Origin: Paenibacillus sp. CAA11
GTDB lineage: Bacteria > Bacillota > Bacilli > Paenibacillales > Paenibacillaceae
Assembly (NCBI RefSeq): GCF_003060825.1
Contig: NZ_CP028922.1
Location: forward strand, 2,959,001-3,023,000
Direction of reading: 5' to 3'
DNA: 64,000 bases
The position numbers and the translations under genes were made by a program. Positions 1-7,977 of this stretch are shown here, one piece after another (positions within the stretch are counted from its first letter, which is position 1; each line of letters begins with the position of its first letter). The notes under the pieces are model-generated. The model was not told the DNA's origin and ran no database searches. It saw nothing but the letters and a program-made list of their open reading frames with translations.

Positions 1-1380
1 ACGTAAACGCTCGTATTGCGCAGGAAAGTCATAATATCCTGCCTGTACGAGCTTTTTGTTTGTTATGGAACGAGACAACACTGGACTTCCGGCGATGCGC
101 CAGTACCCGAGACGGGAATTGCCCCACTGGTAAGCCTGCCATTCCGGTATCCCCAGCTTCCGCAGGTTTTGTACTTTTGTTCGCGGCTTTTTCCACTGTT
201 TCCAGATGTACATCCGCAGTCGTCTTCGCAACCATTCGCTCCAGCTTTGCAGGATCCGTTTCATGTCGGCCACATAGTAGTAACCAATCCATCCCCGAAT
301 GTAGACTTTTACCTTTTCCATGACTTGGCGAACATTTCTGCCCTGGCTGCGACTTGTGAGTTCTTTCAACTTCTTCTTCGCTTTTGCGAGGGATTGTCCA
401 TGGGCACGGATATACATGCCGTTCTTGTTCTTTCCCAGGGCAAAGCCGAGAAATTTGAAGTGCTTTCGAGCCACTACGCTACCGACCTTACTTTTCTGCG
501 TATTGATCTGGAGTCTCAGTTTGGTCTCCAGGTACTTTCCGCAGGATTCCAGTAGCCGCACCGCTGCCCGTTTGCTTTTGGCAAGCACCACAATATCGTC
601 CGCATAGCGGATGACGTTCACTCCGCGGCCTTTCATCTCTTGGTCAAATTCGTTCAGGTAGATGTTCGCCAGAAGCGGCGACAGGGGGCCTCCCTGAGGG
701 GAGCCTTCTTCTGTTTTGCAGTGCACCCCGTTCTCCATAACCCCACTTTTCAGGTATCTCTTAATCAGTTCGGTTACGCGTCTGTCCTGAATTTGTTTGC
801 GCAAAAGATGCATAAGCAGCTCATGATTCAGCGTGTCGAAGTATTTGGAGAGGTCGATTTCTACTGCGTAGCCGTATCCCTGTTCTGCATAGTCTTTCAC
901 CTTGCGAATGGCCTGTTGTGCGCTCCGACCGGGGCGGTAGCCATAGCTTCCCTCCGAGAAGAGCGGCTCGAACAGGGGCTGGAGCTGCTGGGCGACTGCC
1001 TGCTGAATCACTCGGTCTACGACCGTGGGTATGCCAAGCTTCCGTACTCCGCTTCCATCTGCTTTGGGAATTTCCTTGCGCCGTACTGGGCTGGGCTTGT
1101 ATCTGCCTTCCCGGATCTTTTGCAACAGCTCGTCTCTATGTTCCTGCAGCCAGGGTAGCGCGTCTTCTACGGTCATTCCGTCGATTCCTGGCGCTCCATG
1201 GTTGCGTTTGACCTGTTTGTAGGCTCTGTTCAGATTGTCTCTGTCCAGAATCTGCTCCAGCAGGTCTGTTGCACCGCCTCTTTCTTTACGTTCCCGAGTG
1301 CCGGCGCTCCGCACTCCCGCATGCTCTTCGCGTTCCACGCTATCCCTTTGCAGGTAGCCCTTTCGGTATTCTGCTTTCAT
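1..1380 (-). CDS. ltrA: Group II intron reverse transcriptase/maturase, C-terminus cut by window edge
   Basis: The minus-strand frame from ATG at 1380 is open for 460 codons to base 1 with no stop, so it is partial at its C-terminus. AAAGGAGAGC precedes the ATG. Visible in order: an N-terminal RT0-like block (HGAPGIDGMTVEDA), LGIPTVVDRVIQQA, the palm block YGYRPGRSAQQAI, EIDLSKYFDTLNH, EEGSPQGGPLSPLLANIYLN, the catalytic YADD in VIRYADDIVVLAKSKRA, and KFLGF. These are followed by a maturase X-like region and a C-terminal part with WQAYQWGNSRLGYWR. This is the intron-encoded protein that splices the RNA and reverse-transcribes it into new sites. The catalytic Asp pair is intact, so it is probably active. 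Only a few residues appear to be missing. Confidence 0.93.
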   Translation of the reverse strand, partial: MKAEYRKGYLQRDSVEREEHAGVRSAGTRERKERGGATDLLEQILDRDNLNRAYKQVKRNHGAPGIDGMTVEDALPWLQEHRDELLQKIREGRYKPSPVRRKEIPKADGSGVRKLGIPTVVDRVIQQAVAQQLQPLFEPLFSEGSYGYRPGRSAQQAIRKVKDYAEQGYGYAVEIDLSKYFDTLNHELLMHLLRKQIQDRRVTELIKRYLKSGVMENGVHCKTEEGSPQGGPLSPLLANIYLNEFDQEMKGRGVNVIRYADDIVVLAKSKRAAVRLLESCGKYLETKLRLQINTQKSKVGSVVARKHFKFLGFALGKNKNGMYIRAHGQSLAKAKKKLKELTSRSQGRNVRQVMEKVKVYIRGWIGYYYVADMKRILQSWSEWLRRRLRMYIWKQWKKPRTKVQNLRKLGIPEWQAYQWGNSRLGYWRIAGSPVLSRSITNKKLVQAGYYDFPAQYERLR

Positions 1381-1809
1381 CGCGTCAGCTCTCCTTTCGG
1401 TATGTACTCGAGACTTACGATTGTTCGGCCCTTCCCCGAAAAAAAAAAAAACCTTCCGGGTACTATGGCCTCTGCTGACTTCTCACAGCAAGCTTTACTC
1501 CGTCTTTCGGTTTTTTTTCCTACTTGTCGTCTGTGAGACCTCCCCGGGTAAGAGCGATAACCTTCCCCTCATCTATCTGCCACATTTACACCATGGGATT
1601 CGGGCAGTATTGGACTTTGCTTTGTAGTGCAAGCTCGTCCGTCCCATGATGCCTTCTATGTGATTTCTGTTCGTCAGACCGAGGGTTTGCCTCCGGCTTC
1701 CTTCAGATTCCGCCTCGCGGCGGACACCCTTGCCTTCAGCTAACAGTTCCTACTGCCAAGCCTGTAGCGGACTTTCACCGCCGAGTTATCGCCCATGCCG
1801 GGCGCACAC
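1..1809 (-). mobile_element. Group II intron (partial, 3' end outside window)
   Basis: On the minus strand the element begins with GTGTGCGCCCGG at 1809, or GTGCGCC at 1807; both fit the GUGYG start of group II introns. About 430 nt of structured RNA follow before the reverse transcriptase gene, including GGTGAAAGTCC and ACCCGGGGAGGTCT, which resemble domain I to III blocks of bacterial introns. The ORF lies in the domain IV position. Domains V and VI should lie beyond base 1 and cannot be checked. The exon side is a perfect hairpin terminator (1813-1852) plus TTTT, so the intron inserted at a terminator. That site choice is characteristic of class C introns, but I could not assign the subclass from sequence alone. 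A run of 13 A (1439-1451) lies upstream of the ORF. Confidence 0.88.
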
Positions 1810-1852
1810 AAAAGAACAAGGGCCGGGAGAATATTCTCCCGGCCCTTGTTCT
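1810..1852 (-). terminator. Rho-independent terminator of ylaN, site of intron insertion
   Basis: A perfect 40-bp palindrome (1813-1852; half-site AGAACAAGGGCCGGGAGAAT) is followed on the minus strand by TTTT and then at once by the intron 5' end. It lies 41 bp past the ylaN stop. The intron has replaced the distal part of the U tract. Confidence 0.9.
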
Positions 1853-1893
1853 AGCAATCTCTTACATTCTATGTATGCCCACCAATTGGCAGG

Positions 1894-2181
1894 CTACTCT
1901 TTGTTGTTTAAAGCTTCATAGAGAAGAGCGAGGTTCCGTTCCAATTTGCTCAGGATTTGCTTTCCGACCAATTCATCGACCAGCCCCGCTCTTACGGCAA
2001 AATCCACTTCCTTGGAGAACCCAAACATTTGAGTATCCAATACTTCCTCATAGAGAGGGCAATAACGGGTCGCCAGGTTCTCCATCTGTACTTCAATTAA
2101 CTTCTCTATTTTATCGGCATCTTCCTGAAGAAGACTCAACGCTTTTAAATTCAGCTGCTCTTGCAAATCAGATAAAGTCAT
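1894..2181 (-). CDS. ylaN: YlaN family protein (DUF1507/UPF0358)
   Basis: A 95-aa cytosolic helical protein that closely matches B. subtilis YlaN. The diagnostic core [14 protein letters not shown] is followed by the [14 protein letters not shown] segment. ATG at 2181 follows GGGGGAAG. In B. subtilis YlaN becomes essential when iron is scarce and has been linked to the Fur regulator, so an iron-homeostasis role is likely; this comes from the family and nothing nearby shows it. The gene is monocistronic, its own terminator follows directly, and a group II intron sits in that terminator without touching the coding sequence. Confidence 0.9.
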   Translation of the reverse strand: MTLSDLQEQLNLKALSLLQEDADKIEKLIEVQMENLATRYCPLYEEVLDTQMFGFSKEVDFAVRAGLVDELVGKQILSKLERNLALLYEALNNKE

Positions 2182-2304
2182 GCATCTTCCCCCTCTCTCT
2201 GTTGACTAAAGGTTCACCCATCTAACTTTAATATTAGTCGAAATTGAAGAGCAATACAAGGACTCCTTTGAAACAGTCGTCCTAAAAAAGCCAGCCTATA
2301 TATG

Positions 2305-2336
2305 AAAAATCACCCTCTCCGGCTAAGAAAGGGTGA
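2305..2336 (-). terminator. Terminator of the HPr-like gene
   Basis: On the minus strand the stem TCACCCTTTC / GAGAGGGTGA is followed by TTTTTC. It lies just after the stop at 2348. Confidence 0.75.
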
Positions 2337-2347
2337 CCCTGCTTGAT

Positions 2348-2593
2348 TTATTCAGATACAACTTCAACCTTCAGGTTGTGCTTAGCAAACACCTCGACCA
2401 GCGCTTTCTTAGCTTCCTCTGCATCCGGGCCATGAACATGAAGCTCATAGCTATGACTGGATACAAGTGTTGTAAACAGGCCAAGAATGCTTTTTACATC
2501 GATGTACTTATTGTCAGCTTGCAGCACAATGGAAGAAGAGAATTTACCTGCAGTTTGGGCAATTTCCACAACCGCCTCATTGTTGGTGGCCAT
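2348..2593 (-). CDS. HPr-fold protein lacking the phosphorylatable histidine
   Basis: An 81-aa protein of the PTS HPr/Crh family. Alignment with B. subtilis HPr through AQTAGKF (VQTASKY in HPr) and VKSILGLF (LKSIMGVM) places Ser35 at the regulatory Ser46. Asn4 falls at catalytic His15 and Glu6 at Arg17. The first strand and the GIHARP active loop are absent. The start is well supported (GGAGGG before ATG at 2593) and an in-frame TAA lies upstream, so no longer form exists. It therefore cannot carry phosphate from enzyme I at His15. A Crh-like regulatory role through the serine is possible but unproven. The gene is monocistronic with its own promoter and terminator. Confidence 0.8.
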   Translation of the reverse strand: MATNNEAVVEIAQTAGKFSSSIVLQADNKYIDVKSILGLFTTLVSSHSYELHVHGPDAEEAKKALVEVFAKHNLKVEVVSE

Positions 2594-2620
2594 ATAGATC
2601 CCTCCGTCTTTTGCTTTGGC

Positions 2621-2645
2621 ATAGTATAATTATACTATACATTGA
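2621..2645 (-). promoter_or_regulatory. Palindromic promoter region of the HPr-like gene
   Basis: An 18-bp perfect palindrome (2621-2638, ATAGTATAATTATACTAT) contains TATAAT on both strands. On the minus strand TTGCCG lies 17 bp before TATAGT. It may serve as a -10 element, an operator, or both. The gene starts about 30 bp downstream. Confidence 0.45.
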
Positions 2646-2692
2646 ATCCGCTTTCTCGGCAAGGAAATTTCACCTTGAGGGCTGTTTGCTTC

Positions 2693-3808
2693 CTACTTCA
2701 AATTCTCTGGATTCAAGGCTTCAAGCTCAGGAAGCACGAAGATGCCATCCTTTCGAATAAGACGATCATCAAAATATATCTCCCCGCCGCCATACTCAGG
2801 ACGCTGAATCAACACAAGATCCCAGTGGATAGAGGAACGGTTTCCGTTATCTGCGATTTCGTATGCTTGGCCTGGAGTAAAATGCAGGCTTCCCGCGATC
2901 TTCTCATCAAACAACGTGTCCTTCATAGGATGCAAAATATAAGGGTTAAAGCCGATGGCAAATTCGCCAATATAGCGTGCTCCCTCATCAGAATTCAGAA
3001 TCTCATTAATTCGTTCATTATCATTGCTGGTCGCTTCAACAATACGGCCGTTCTCAAAACGGAAGCTTACATTCTCGAAAGTTATTCCGTTATAAAGGGA
3101 AGCCGCATTATAGCTGATTGTGCCATTTACAGAGTCGCGGATAGGAGCCGTATAAACTTCGCCATCCGGAATATTGCATTCACCAGAGCACTTGATGGCA
3201 TCAATTCCCTTAATGGAGAACTGCAAATCCGTGCCTGGTCCAACAATCCGAACTTTATCAGTGCGCTTCATTAAGGCAGCAAGAGCGTCCTGCGCACGAT
3301 CCATCTTCGCATAGTCCAAATTGCAGACATCAAAATAGAAATCTTCAAATGCCTCAGTGCTCATGTTCGCCAGTTGAGCCATGCTCGCATTCGGATAGCG
3401 CAGCACAACCCATTTGGTGTGCTTGACACGCTGTTCACTATGTACGGGATGGTTGTATAGAGTGTTGTAGAGCCTCATTTTTTCTTCAGGGACATCAGCA
3501 AGATCATTGACATTCTCACCTGCACGAATGCCAATATAGCAGTGCATCTTCTTCATCCGATTCAAATCAATATCCGCCCAAGTTTTAATCTGCTCTTCCG
3601 TCGCATTCATCAGCATTGCGCGCTGTGTTGTCTTGTCTGTAAGTTGGACGAACGGATTTCCACCATGTTTCGCAACCTCTTCTACAATCGCATTGATCAA
3701 ATCGCGCTCAGAGCCGATCATTTCTACCAGCACATTTTCTCCAGGCTGCACTTTAACCGAATAGCCCACAAGGTTTTGTGCTAATTTTTGAATCCTAGGA
3801 TCCTTCAT
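2693..3808 (-). CDS. M29 family aminopeptidase (AmpS/PepS/aminopeptidase T type)
   Basis: A 371-aa metal-dependent cytosolic aminopeptidase that removes N-terminal residues from peptides. The usual M29 landmarks are present: an N-terminal domain with VQPGENVLVE, then the metal-site blocks CSGECNIPDGEVYTAP, GARYIGEFAIGFNP, GSLHFTPGQAY and SIHWDLV, which supply Glu, His and Asp ligands. I chose ATG at 3808, 9 nt after GGGAGGAAG, over the ATG 51 bp upstream, which has no ribosome site and adds an unconserved leader. Length is usual for the family. Expression is probably housekeeping. Confidence 0.93.
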   Translation of the reverse strand: MKDPRIQKLAQNLVGYSVKVQPGENVLVEMIGSERDLINAIVEEVAKHGGNPFVQLTDKTTQRAMLMNATEEQIKTWADIDLNRMKKMHCYIGIRAGENVNDLADVPEEKMRLYNTLYNHPVHSEQRVKHTKWVVLRYPNASMAQLANMSTEAFEDFYFDVCNLDYAKMDRAQDALAALMKRTDKVRIVGPGTDLQFSIKGIDAIKCSGECNIPDGEVYTAPIRDSVNGTISYNAASLYNGITFENVSFRFENGRIVEATSNDNERINEILNSDEGARYIGEFAIGFNPYILHPMKDTLFDEKIAGSLHFTPGQAYEIADNGNRSSIHWDLVLIQRPEYGGGEIYFDDRLIRKDGIFVLPELEALNPENLK

Positions 3809-3894
3809 TTCTGTCTTCCTCCCAACCTTTATGAATCGATTACTATTGTAGCATGGCAAAAAGTTAAAGTCAGCTAAACCTGAAGAATGCCCGG

Positions 3895-4737
3895 CTATTT
3901 ATAGCCTGTAAACCGCGAATCGTTCCAAAGCGACTCCATACGCCGCGTTCCCTTTCTATCCAAATAACGAATTTGGGTGCTCGAAGTCAGACGGATGGGA
4001 AGACCACTTTTCCGGTCAATGGTTAAATGATACAAACTCTGGACTTGAGCTGTATCCAGCATGGAGTTCATCTCCGCCTGGCTCTTTTTCCAAACCTCAA
4101 CGCCCTTAGCTTGATAGGAAGCACGCTCGATTAGCGGAAGCTGCTTAAGTCCGAGCTCCCACTCTTGTCTTAAGTCCGCCATCTCCCCGGTAAGCAAATC
4201 CCTCAAATAGCTCGATTCGTCTGCCGGATCGGTTTGAATTCTAAGCACACGGGTGCCCCGTGCCGCTCCCTTCTCCAAAGTGACCTGCTTCTTCATGACA
4301 TGAAGCTTCTCTAATTCAGCCAGCGGGTGAAGCCGCGCTATAGATTGAGCCAGCCCAGGAAGGTTTTTCACCGTTTCAGCACCGCCCTTTACGGACCAAG
4401 TAGTGCCTGTCAACTTCATCTCAAGCGGCTTGAATTGTTGCGTGCGAAGCGTCCTATCTGCGGCTTTAAGCACCTTCTCCTGACTGGCAAGTTTGGCCTT
4501 CAAGGTGAGCGATGTATGATTCTTTAATTCCCCAGTGTAAGCAAAGGCCTCAGGCTGAGCATTTTCCCCCTCCACCATCAAAGCTGCTTCTCCGCGGAAC
4601 TTGAGCGTATCGCTTCCGGCAAGCCCAGCCCATGTCAGCTCGAACCACTGCTGCGGAGTCTTCCCTACCGTACAACTTGCAGTTAACAATACCCCGCACG
4701 AAGCAAATAAGCATAGTACCAACCGCCATAACCGCAC
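3895..4737 (-). CDS. Putative lipoprotein of unknown function
   Basis: About 280 aa. A signal sequence with hydrophobic stretch LVLCLFASCGVLL is followed by the lipobox LTASC, so it is likely anchored to the outer face of the membrane. The rest is soluble, with WFELTWAGL early on and repeated beta-like segments (LTLKAKLA, YHLTIDRKSGLPIRL). The overall pattern recalls lipid- or polymer-carrier lipoproteins, but I cannot assign a family. I favour GTG at 4737, preceded by AAGGGG; a GTG three codons upstream is the alternative. Confidence 0.75.
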   Translation of the reverse strand: MRLWRLVLCLFASCGVLLTASCTVGKTPQQWFELTWAGLAGSDTLKFRGEAALMVEGENAQPEAFAYTGELKNHTSLTLKAKLASQEKVLKAADRTLRTQQFKPLEMKLTGTTWSVKGGAETVKNLPGLAQSIARLHPLAELEKLHVMKKQVTLEKGAARGTRVLRIQTDPADESSYLRDLLTGEMADLRQEWELGLKQLPLIERASYQAKGVEVWKKSQAEMNSMLDTAQVQSLYHLTIDRKSGLPIRLTSSTQIRYLDRKGTRRMESLWNDSRFTGYK

Positions 4738-4827
4738 ATGCTTCACCCCTTCAAAGAAAGTTAATGATAAACCTTTAGTTGTAGGCTATCCCGTGAAAAG
4801 CAGGATATGCGTTATGAAGTTGTAGGC

Positions 4828-4855
4828 AAAAAAAGACATCCTGTCACAGGATGTC
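4828..4855 (-). terminator. Terminator overlapping a stop codon
   Basis: The hairpin GACATCCTG-TGA-CAGGATGTC is followed by TTTTTTT on the minus strand. The three-base loop (4844-4846) is itself the TGA stop of the upstream diguanylate cyclase, so the last codons form half of the stem. Confidence 0.9.
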
Positions 4856-6853
4856 TTCACGCTCATATAATTTGGAAATCCCTGTACCATCTTCATCTAA
4901 ATCTGCAACCTCAACACGGTTTCTTCCGCCATTCTTGGCCCGGTATAGAGCCATATCAGCTCGATAAAATAAGGCCTCCACACTGATTTTGGCATCCGTG
5001 CTTGTCCAATCTGCTACGCCGCAGGAGACTGAAACTTGCGGTTTCGTGTTCATATAGATGCTTTCCCGTATCATCTCGGCCACCAGTGCGCCTTCCTCAG
5101 CTCGCATCCCCGGCAAATAAACAGCAAGCTCTTCTCCTCCCCACCGGGCGGCAATATCTTTGTCCCGGATCGTGGATCTAACTATATCACACACTTGCCT
5201 AAGAACGCGGTCCCCGCTTTGGTGCCCAAAGGTGTCGTTAACCTGTTTGAAATAGTCAATATCTACAATAATCAAGGTGCCAGATTCATCCTGCTTCTGA
5301 AGCCCCTGAACAACATCATCCAAATAATGGCGTGCATAAAGCCCTGTCAGCATATCTCGGTCGGCCATCAGCTGCACCTCAGCATGAAGTGAGGCATTGG
5401 CAACAGCCAGACCAATATGGCTCGCAAGCACCTGAAGAAGCTTATAGTTATCATATGAAAAATAATGGGCATTTCGATGGGCAAGCATAATGGTACCATT
5501 CACTTCTCCGCGAATAAAAACAGGTGCCGCGATCAGCGATCTAGCCCCAGTCACGTCCATCATCTTGGACTTAACCTTGCCGTATTTTTTGTAGTCGGAC
5601 AATATGACCGGCTCCCGGGTGGAGAGAACTAACCCGCAAAAGCCGTAATCACTTGGAAAGGGCTCCTCATTCAGCGCAGGCACATTGGATGCCATAATCT
5701 TGAATTGATCCCTCTCCCGGTCCAGCTGAGACAAGCAGCAATATTCTGCTTTAAAAATGTGAATCAGCTCATCGGTCGTAAATTTGAATACCTCTTCCAG
5801 CCGCAAGCTACGATTAATTTGCTGCGCAAGCTCGTTAATCAAGCGCAGCTCATGAATCAGCAGATTGGATTGTTCATATAATCTGGCATTCTCAAACGCC
5901 GTCCCCGCCGTGTCTGCTAGAATATTAATGAGCTGAAGATCAATATCATCCGCTGCCTCCTTAGAGACGGTAAGGAGAAGCACCCCGTATGCCCCCTGCT
6001 TACCTACCAGAGGCACAGCGACCTCCAGAATGGGCCCGTCCTCTCCCAGAACCTCCTCTTTAAGCAGAGTAGCCTCCATAAAGGCTCTTACCGACAGCTT
6101 GTCACTGCTGTTCTTCCCTTCGAAGCGAAGCGATCTGATCCTGGAATCACGGCTAGGGTGATCCTGAGACATAAGCAGTTCTATATTAGCCTTTGGATAA
6201 AGCTCTGTCATAATATCAAACACTTCTGTCAGAACGGCATCAACATTAATCTTGTCGTGCAGCCGCTGTACCGCCCGAAATAGAGCGGCCCTTCGCTTGG
6301 CTTCACGATTGGCCTGCTTGCGGAGAATGAGCAAATCCACTACAAATAAATTCTCCAATGCTCGGTAGAAGCAGGAACGAAAAAACTTAGACTGCGCGGT
6401 AAACAAATTAAGGCTGTCGATACTGCTAAGGCCAACACAGACAAGTGCCGCGAAAATCTCACAGCTTCGCTTGGTCCGCACAGGAACGGCTACAGCTCCA
6501 ACCCCTTCATATTCAGCTGTAGAAACAGCGCCTCGAGCCAAAGCAAGCTCTACAGCACGCTTGGCCGCCTTGACCTTATCATTCAGGCCAGGCACGGTTC
6601 CTTCCACCAGCTCTCCGGTATGGTCTGTAACAAACCACTCGCTTTCTTCCAGATCTTCGATCGGAAGAGCATCGGAAGCCCAAACGGAAAAGCCTGACTT
6701 CAGCAGCGGCTCTAGATAAGGAAAATCGTAATTGGTAATATCCAGTTCCTCCAGCCAGGAATTTGGAGCAGTAACAGGGTCCAGACTGCCGGAATTCGAT
6801 GAAAGCGATACTGTTTGTTTATGCACCCCTGGATATTCACGAGGATATTCTGC
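4844..6853 (-). CDS. GAF-domain diguanylate cyclase
   Basis: About 669 aa, predicted to make cyclic di-GMP from two GTP. An N-terminal region of roughly 170 residues has no domain I recognise. It is followed by two GAF-like regions (about 200-350 and 360-505) and a GGDEF domain with DIDYFKQVNDTFGHQSGD and the active-site variant GGEEL near residue 575. An intact inhibitory I-site, RDKD, lies five residues before GGEEL, so product feedback is expected. No transmembrane segment is obvious, which suggests a cytosolic sensor enzyme. I chose ATG at 6853 because AAGGAG lies 6 nt upstream; the longer reading from 6931 has no ribosome site. No EAL or HD-GYP domain is present. Confidence 0.9.
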   Translation of the reverse strand, partial: AEYPREYPGVHKQTVSLSSNSGSLDPVTAPNSWLEELDITNYDFPYLEPLLKSGFSVWASDALPIEDLEESEWFVTDHTGELVEGTVPGLNDKVKAAKRAVELALARGAVSTAEYEGVGAVAVPVRTKRSCEIFAALVCVGLSSIDSLNLFTAQSKFFRSCFYRALENLFVVDLLILRKQANREAKRRAALFRAVQRLHDKINVDAVLTEVFDIMTELYPKANIELLMSQDHPSRDSRIRSLRFEGKNSSDKLSVRAFMEATLLKEEVLGEDGPILEVAVPLVGKQGAYGVLLLTVSKEAADDIDLQLINILADTAGTAFENARLYEQSNLLIHELRLINELAQQINRSLRLEEVFKFTTDELIHIFKAEYCCLSQLDRERDQFKIMASNVPALNEEPFPSDYGFCGLVLSTREPVILSDYKKYGKVKSKMMDVTGARSLIAAPVFIRGEVNGTIMLAHRNAHYFSYDNYKLLQVLASHIGLAVANASLHAEVQLMADRDMLTGLYARHYLDDVVQGLQKQDESGTLIIVDIDYFKQVNDTFGHQSGDRVLRQVCDIVRSTIRDKDIAARWGGEELAVYLPGMRAEEGALVAEMIRESIYMNTKPQVSVSCGVADWTSTDAKISVEALFYRADMALYRAKNGGRNRVEVADLDEDGTGISKLYEREDIL

Positions 6854-7078
6854 CATAAGAAGCTCCTTAATAACGCCCTGTTCCGGCGGCGTAAATGTTC
6901 TTGCTCGAAAGGTAAATATTAAAAAAGCCATATGAATTTAACTTTCAATGGCTCCTCATCTCCTATATTCTACTATTTCCATGATCATTTTGCATTAACT
7001 ATGAGTAAGAAACCGTGATTTTTTTAGTGCAAAAGCCCTATCGACAAAATATTACTTTTTCATTTATGGTTCGCCGCC

Positions 7079-7106
7079 TTGACTTTTAGTGGGGTTTTCA
7101 TATAAT
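7079..7106 (+). promoter_or_regulatory. rpsD promoter
   Basis: TTGACT (7079-7084) and TATAAT (7101-7106) are separated by 16 bp, a near-consensus sigma-A promoter. It sits about 200 bp before the rpsD start. Confidence 0.85.
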
Positions 7107-7114
7107 ATTTATTG

Positions 7115-7300
7115 TTGAAAAAGACTGGATAGAGTCTTTCCCAGGGCGTAATATTGTGTCACCCTCACGGAGTCGTAACTGACGTTGACAGCGGCTGAAC
7201 TTTCATGTCAGTAGAGCGGAGCTTTCTATCCATCCGCCCATCATAACGGCATCCGGCGCAAAGTGTAGCCCCAAACTTAAATTTCTTTATAAAAGGAGTC
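7115..7300 (+). promoter_or_regulatory. rpsD 5' leader, probable S4 autoregulatory RNA
   Basis: Roughly 190 nt of untranslated leader lie between the promoter and the ribosome site. It is rich in pairable blocks such as AGACTGGATAGAGTCTTTCC, and GCGGAGCTTTCTATCC can pair back to GGATAGAG. In Bacillus, S4 represses its own gene through an mRNA leader. The position and length fit this, but the fold was not computed. Confidence 0.55.
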
Positions 7301-7310
7301 TACCTATACA

Positions 7311-7910
7311 ATGGCACGTTACACTGGTCCTAAATTTAAACTCAGCCGCCGCCTGGGCATTTCCCTGAGCGGTACTGGCAAAGAATTGAAGCGTCCGTTC
7401 CCTCCGGGACAACACGGACCGAACCAACGGAGAAAAATCAGCAACTACGGTATGCAGCTGCAAGAGAAACAAAAGCTTCGTCACATGTACGGCTTGGGTG
7501 AGAAGCAATTCCGCACCCTGTTCTCTAGAGCTCACAAAATGGCCGGTATTGCTGGTGAGAACTTCATGTTCTTGCTCGAAAGCCGTCTGGACAACCTCGT
7601 TTACCGTCTGGGATTCGCTAACTCCCGTGCAGGCGCACGTCAATTGGTATCCCACGGTCACGTAACAGTTAACGGTAAGAAAGTAGACGTTGCTTCCTAC
7701 CTCGTTAACCCTGGCGATGTAATCGGTCTGCGTGAAAGAAGCCGCGGCTTGACTTCCGTTAAGGAAGCTCTGGAGAACCGCACGCATCTTCCAGCTTACC
7801 TGGAGTACAACGAGAATGCTGTAGAAGGCAAGTACATCCGTCTTCCTGAGCGTGCTGAGCTTTCTCAAGATATCGACGAGAAGCAAATCGTCGAATTCTA
7901 CAACCGTTAA
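7311..7910 (+). CDS. rpsD: 30S ribosomal protein S4
   Basis: 199 aa, full length. It starts [19 protein letters not shown], contains the S4 RNA-binding domain ([32 protein letters not shown]), and ends [10 protein letters not shown]. It is a primary 16S rRNA-binding protein that organises the 5' domain of the small subunit. AAAAGGAG precedes the ATG. As in other Bacilli, rpsD is a single-gene unit convergent with tyrS. It has its own promoter, long leader and terminator. Confidence 0.99.
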   Translation: MARYTGPKFKLSRRLGISLSGTGKELKRPFPPGQHGPNQRRKISNYGMQLQEKQKLRHMYGLGEKQFRTLFSRAHKMAGIAGENFMFLLESRLDNLVYRLGFANSRAGARQLVSHGHVTVNGKKVDVASYLVNPGDVIGLRERSRGLTSVKEALENRTHLPAYLEYNENAVEGKYIRLPERAELSQDIDEKQIVEFYNR

Positions 7911-7923
7911 TCTTCAAGAAGAT

Positions 7924-7955
7924 AATCCCGGCTGCCCCTGGCAACCGGGATTTTT
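7924..7955 (+). terminator. rpsD terminator
   Basis: The stem AATCCCGG / CCGGGATT with a 13-nt loop is followed by TTT. It lies in the short gap between convergent rpsD and tyrS. Confidence 0.88.
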
Positions 7956-7977
7956 CTTATGCTCTGCCCCCTTCACG

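Noticed and set aside
16..1158. Several long plus-strand ORFs over the first 1.2 kb
   Set aside because: They are shadows of the minus-strand reverse transcriptase, whose frame is continuous with all RT motifs.
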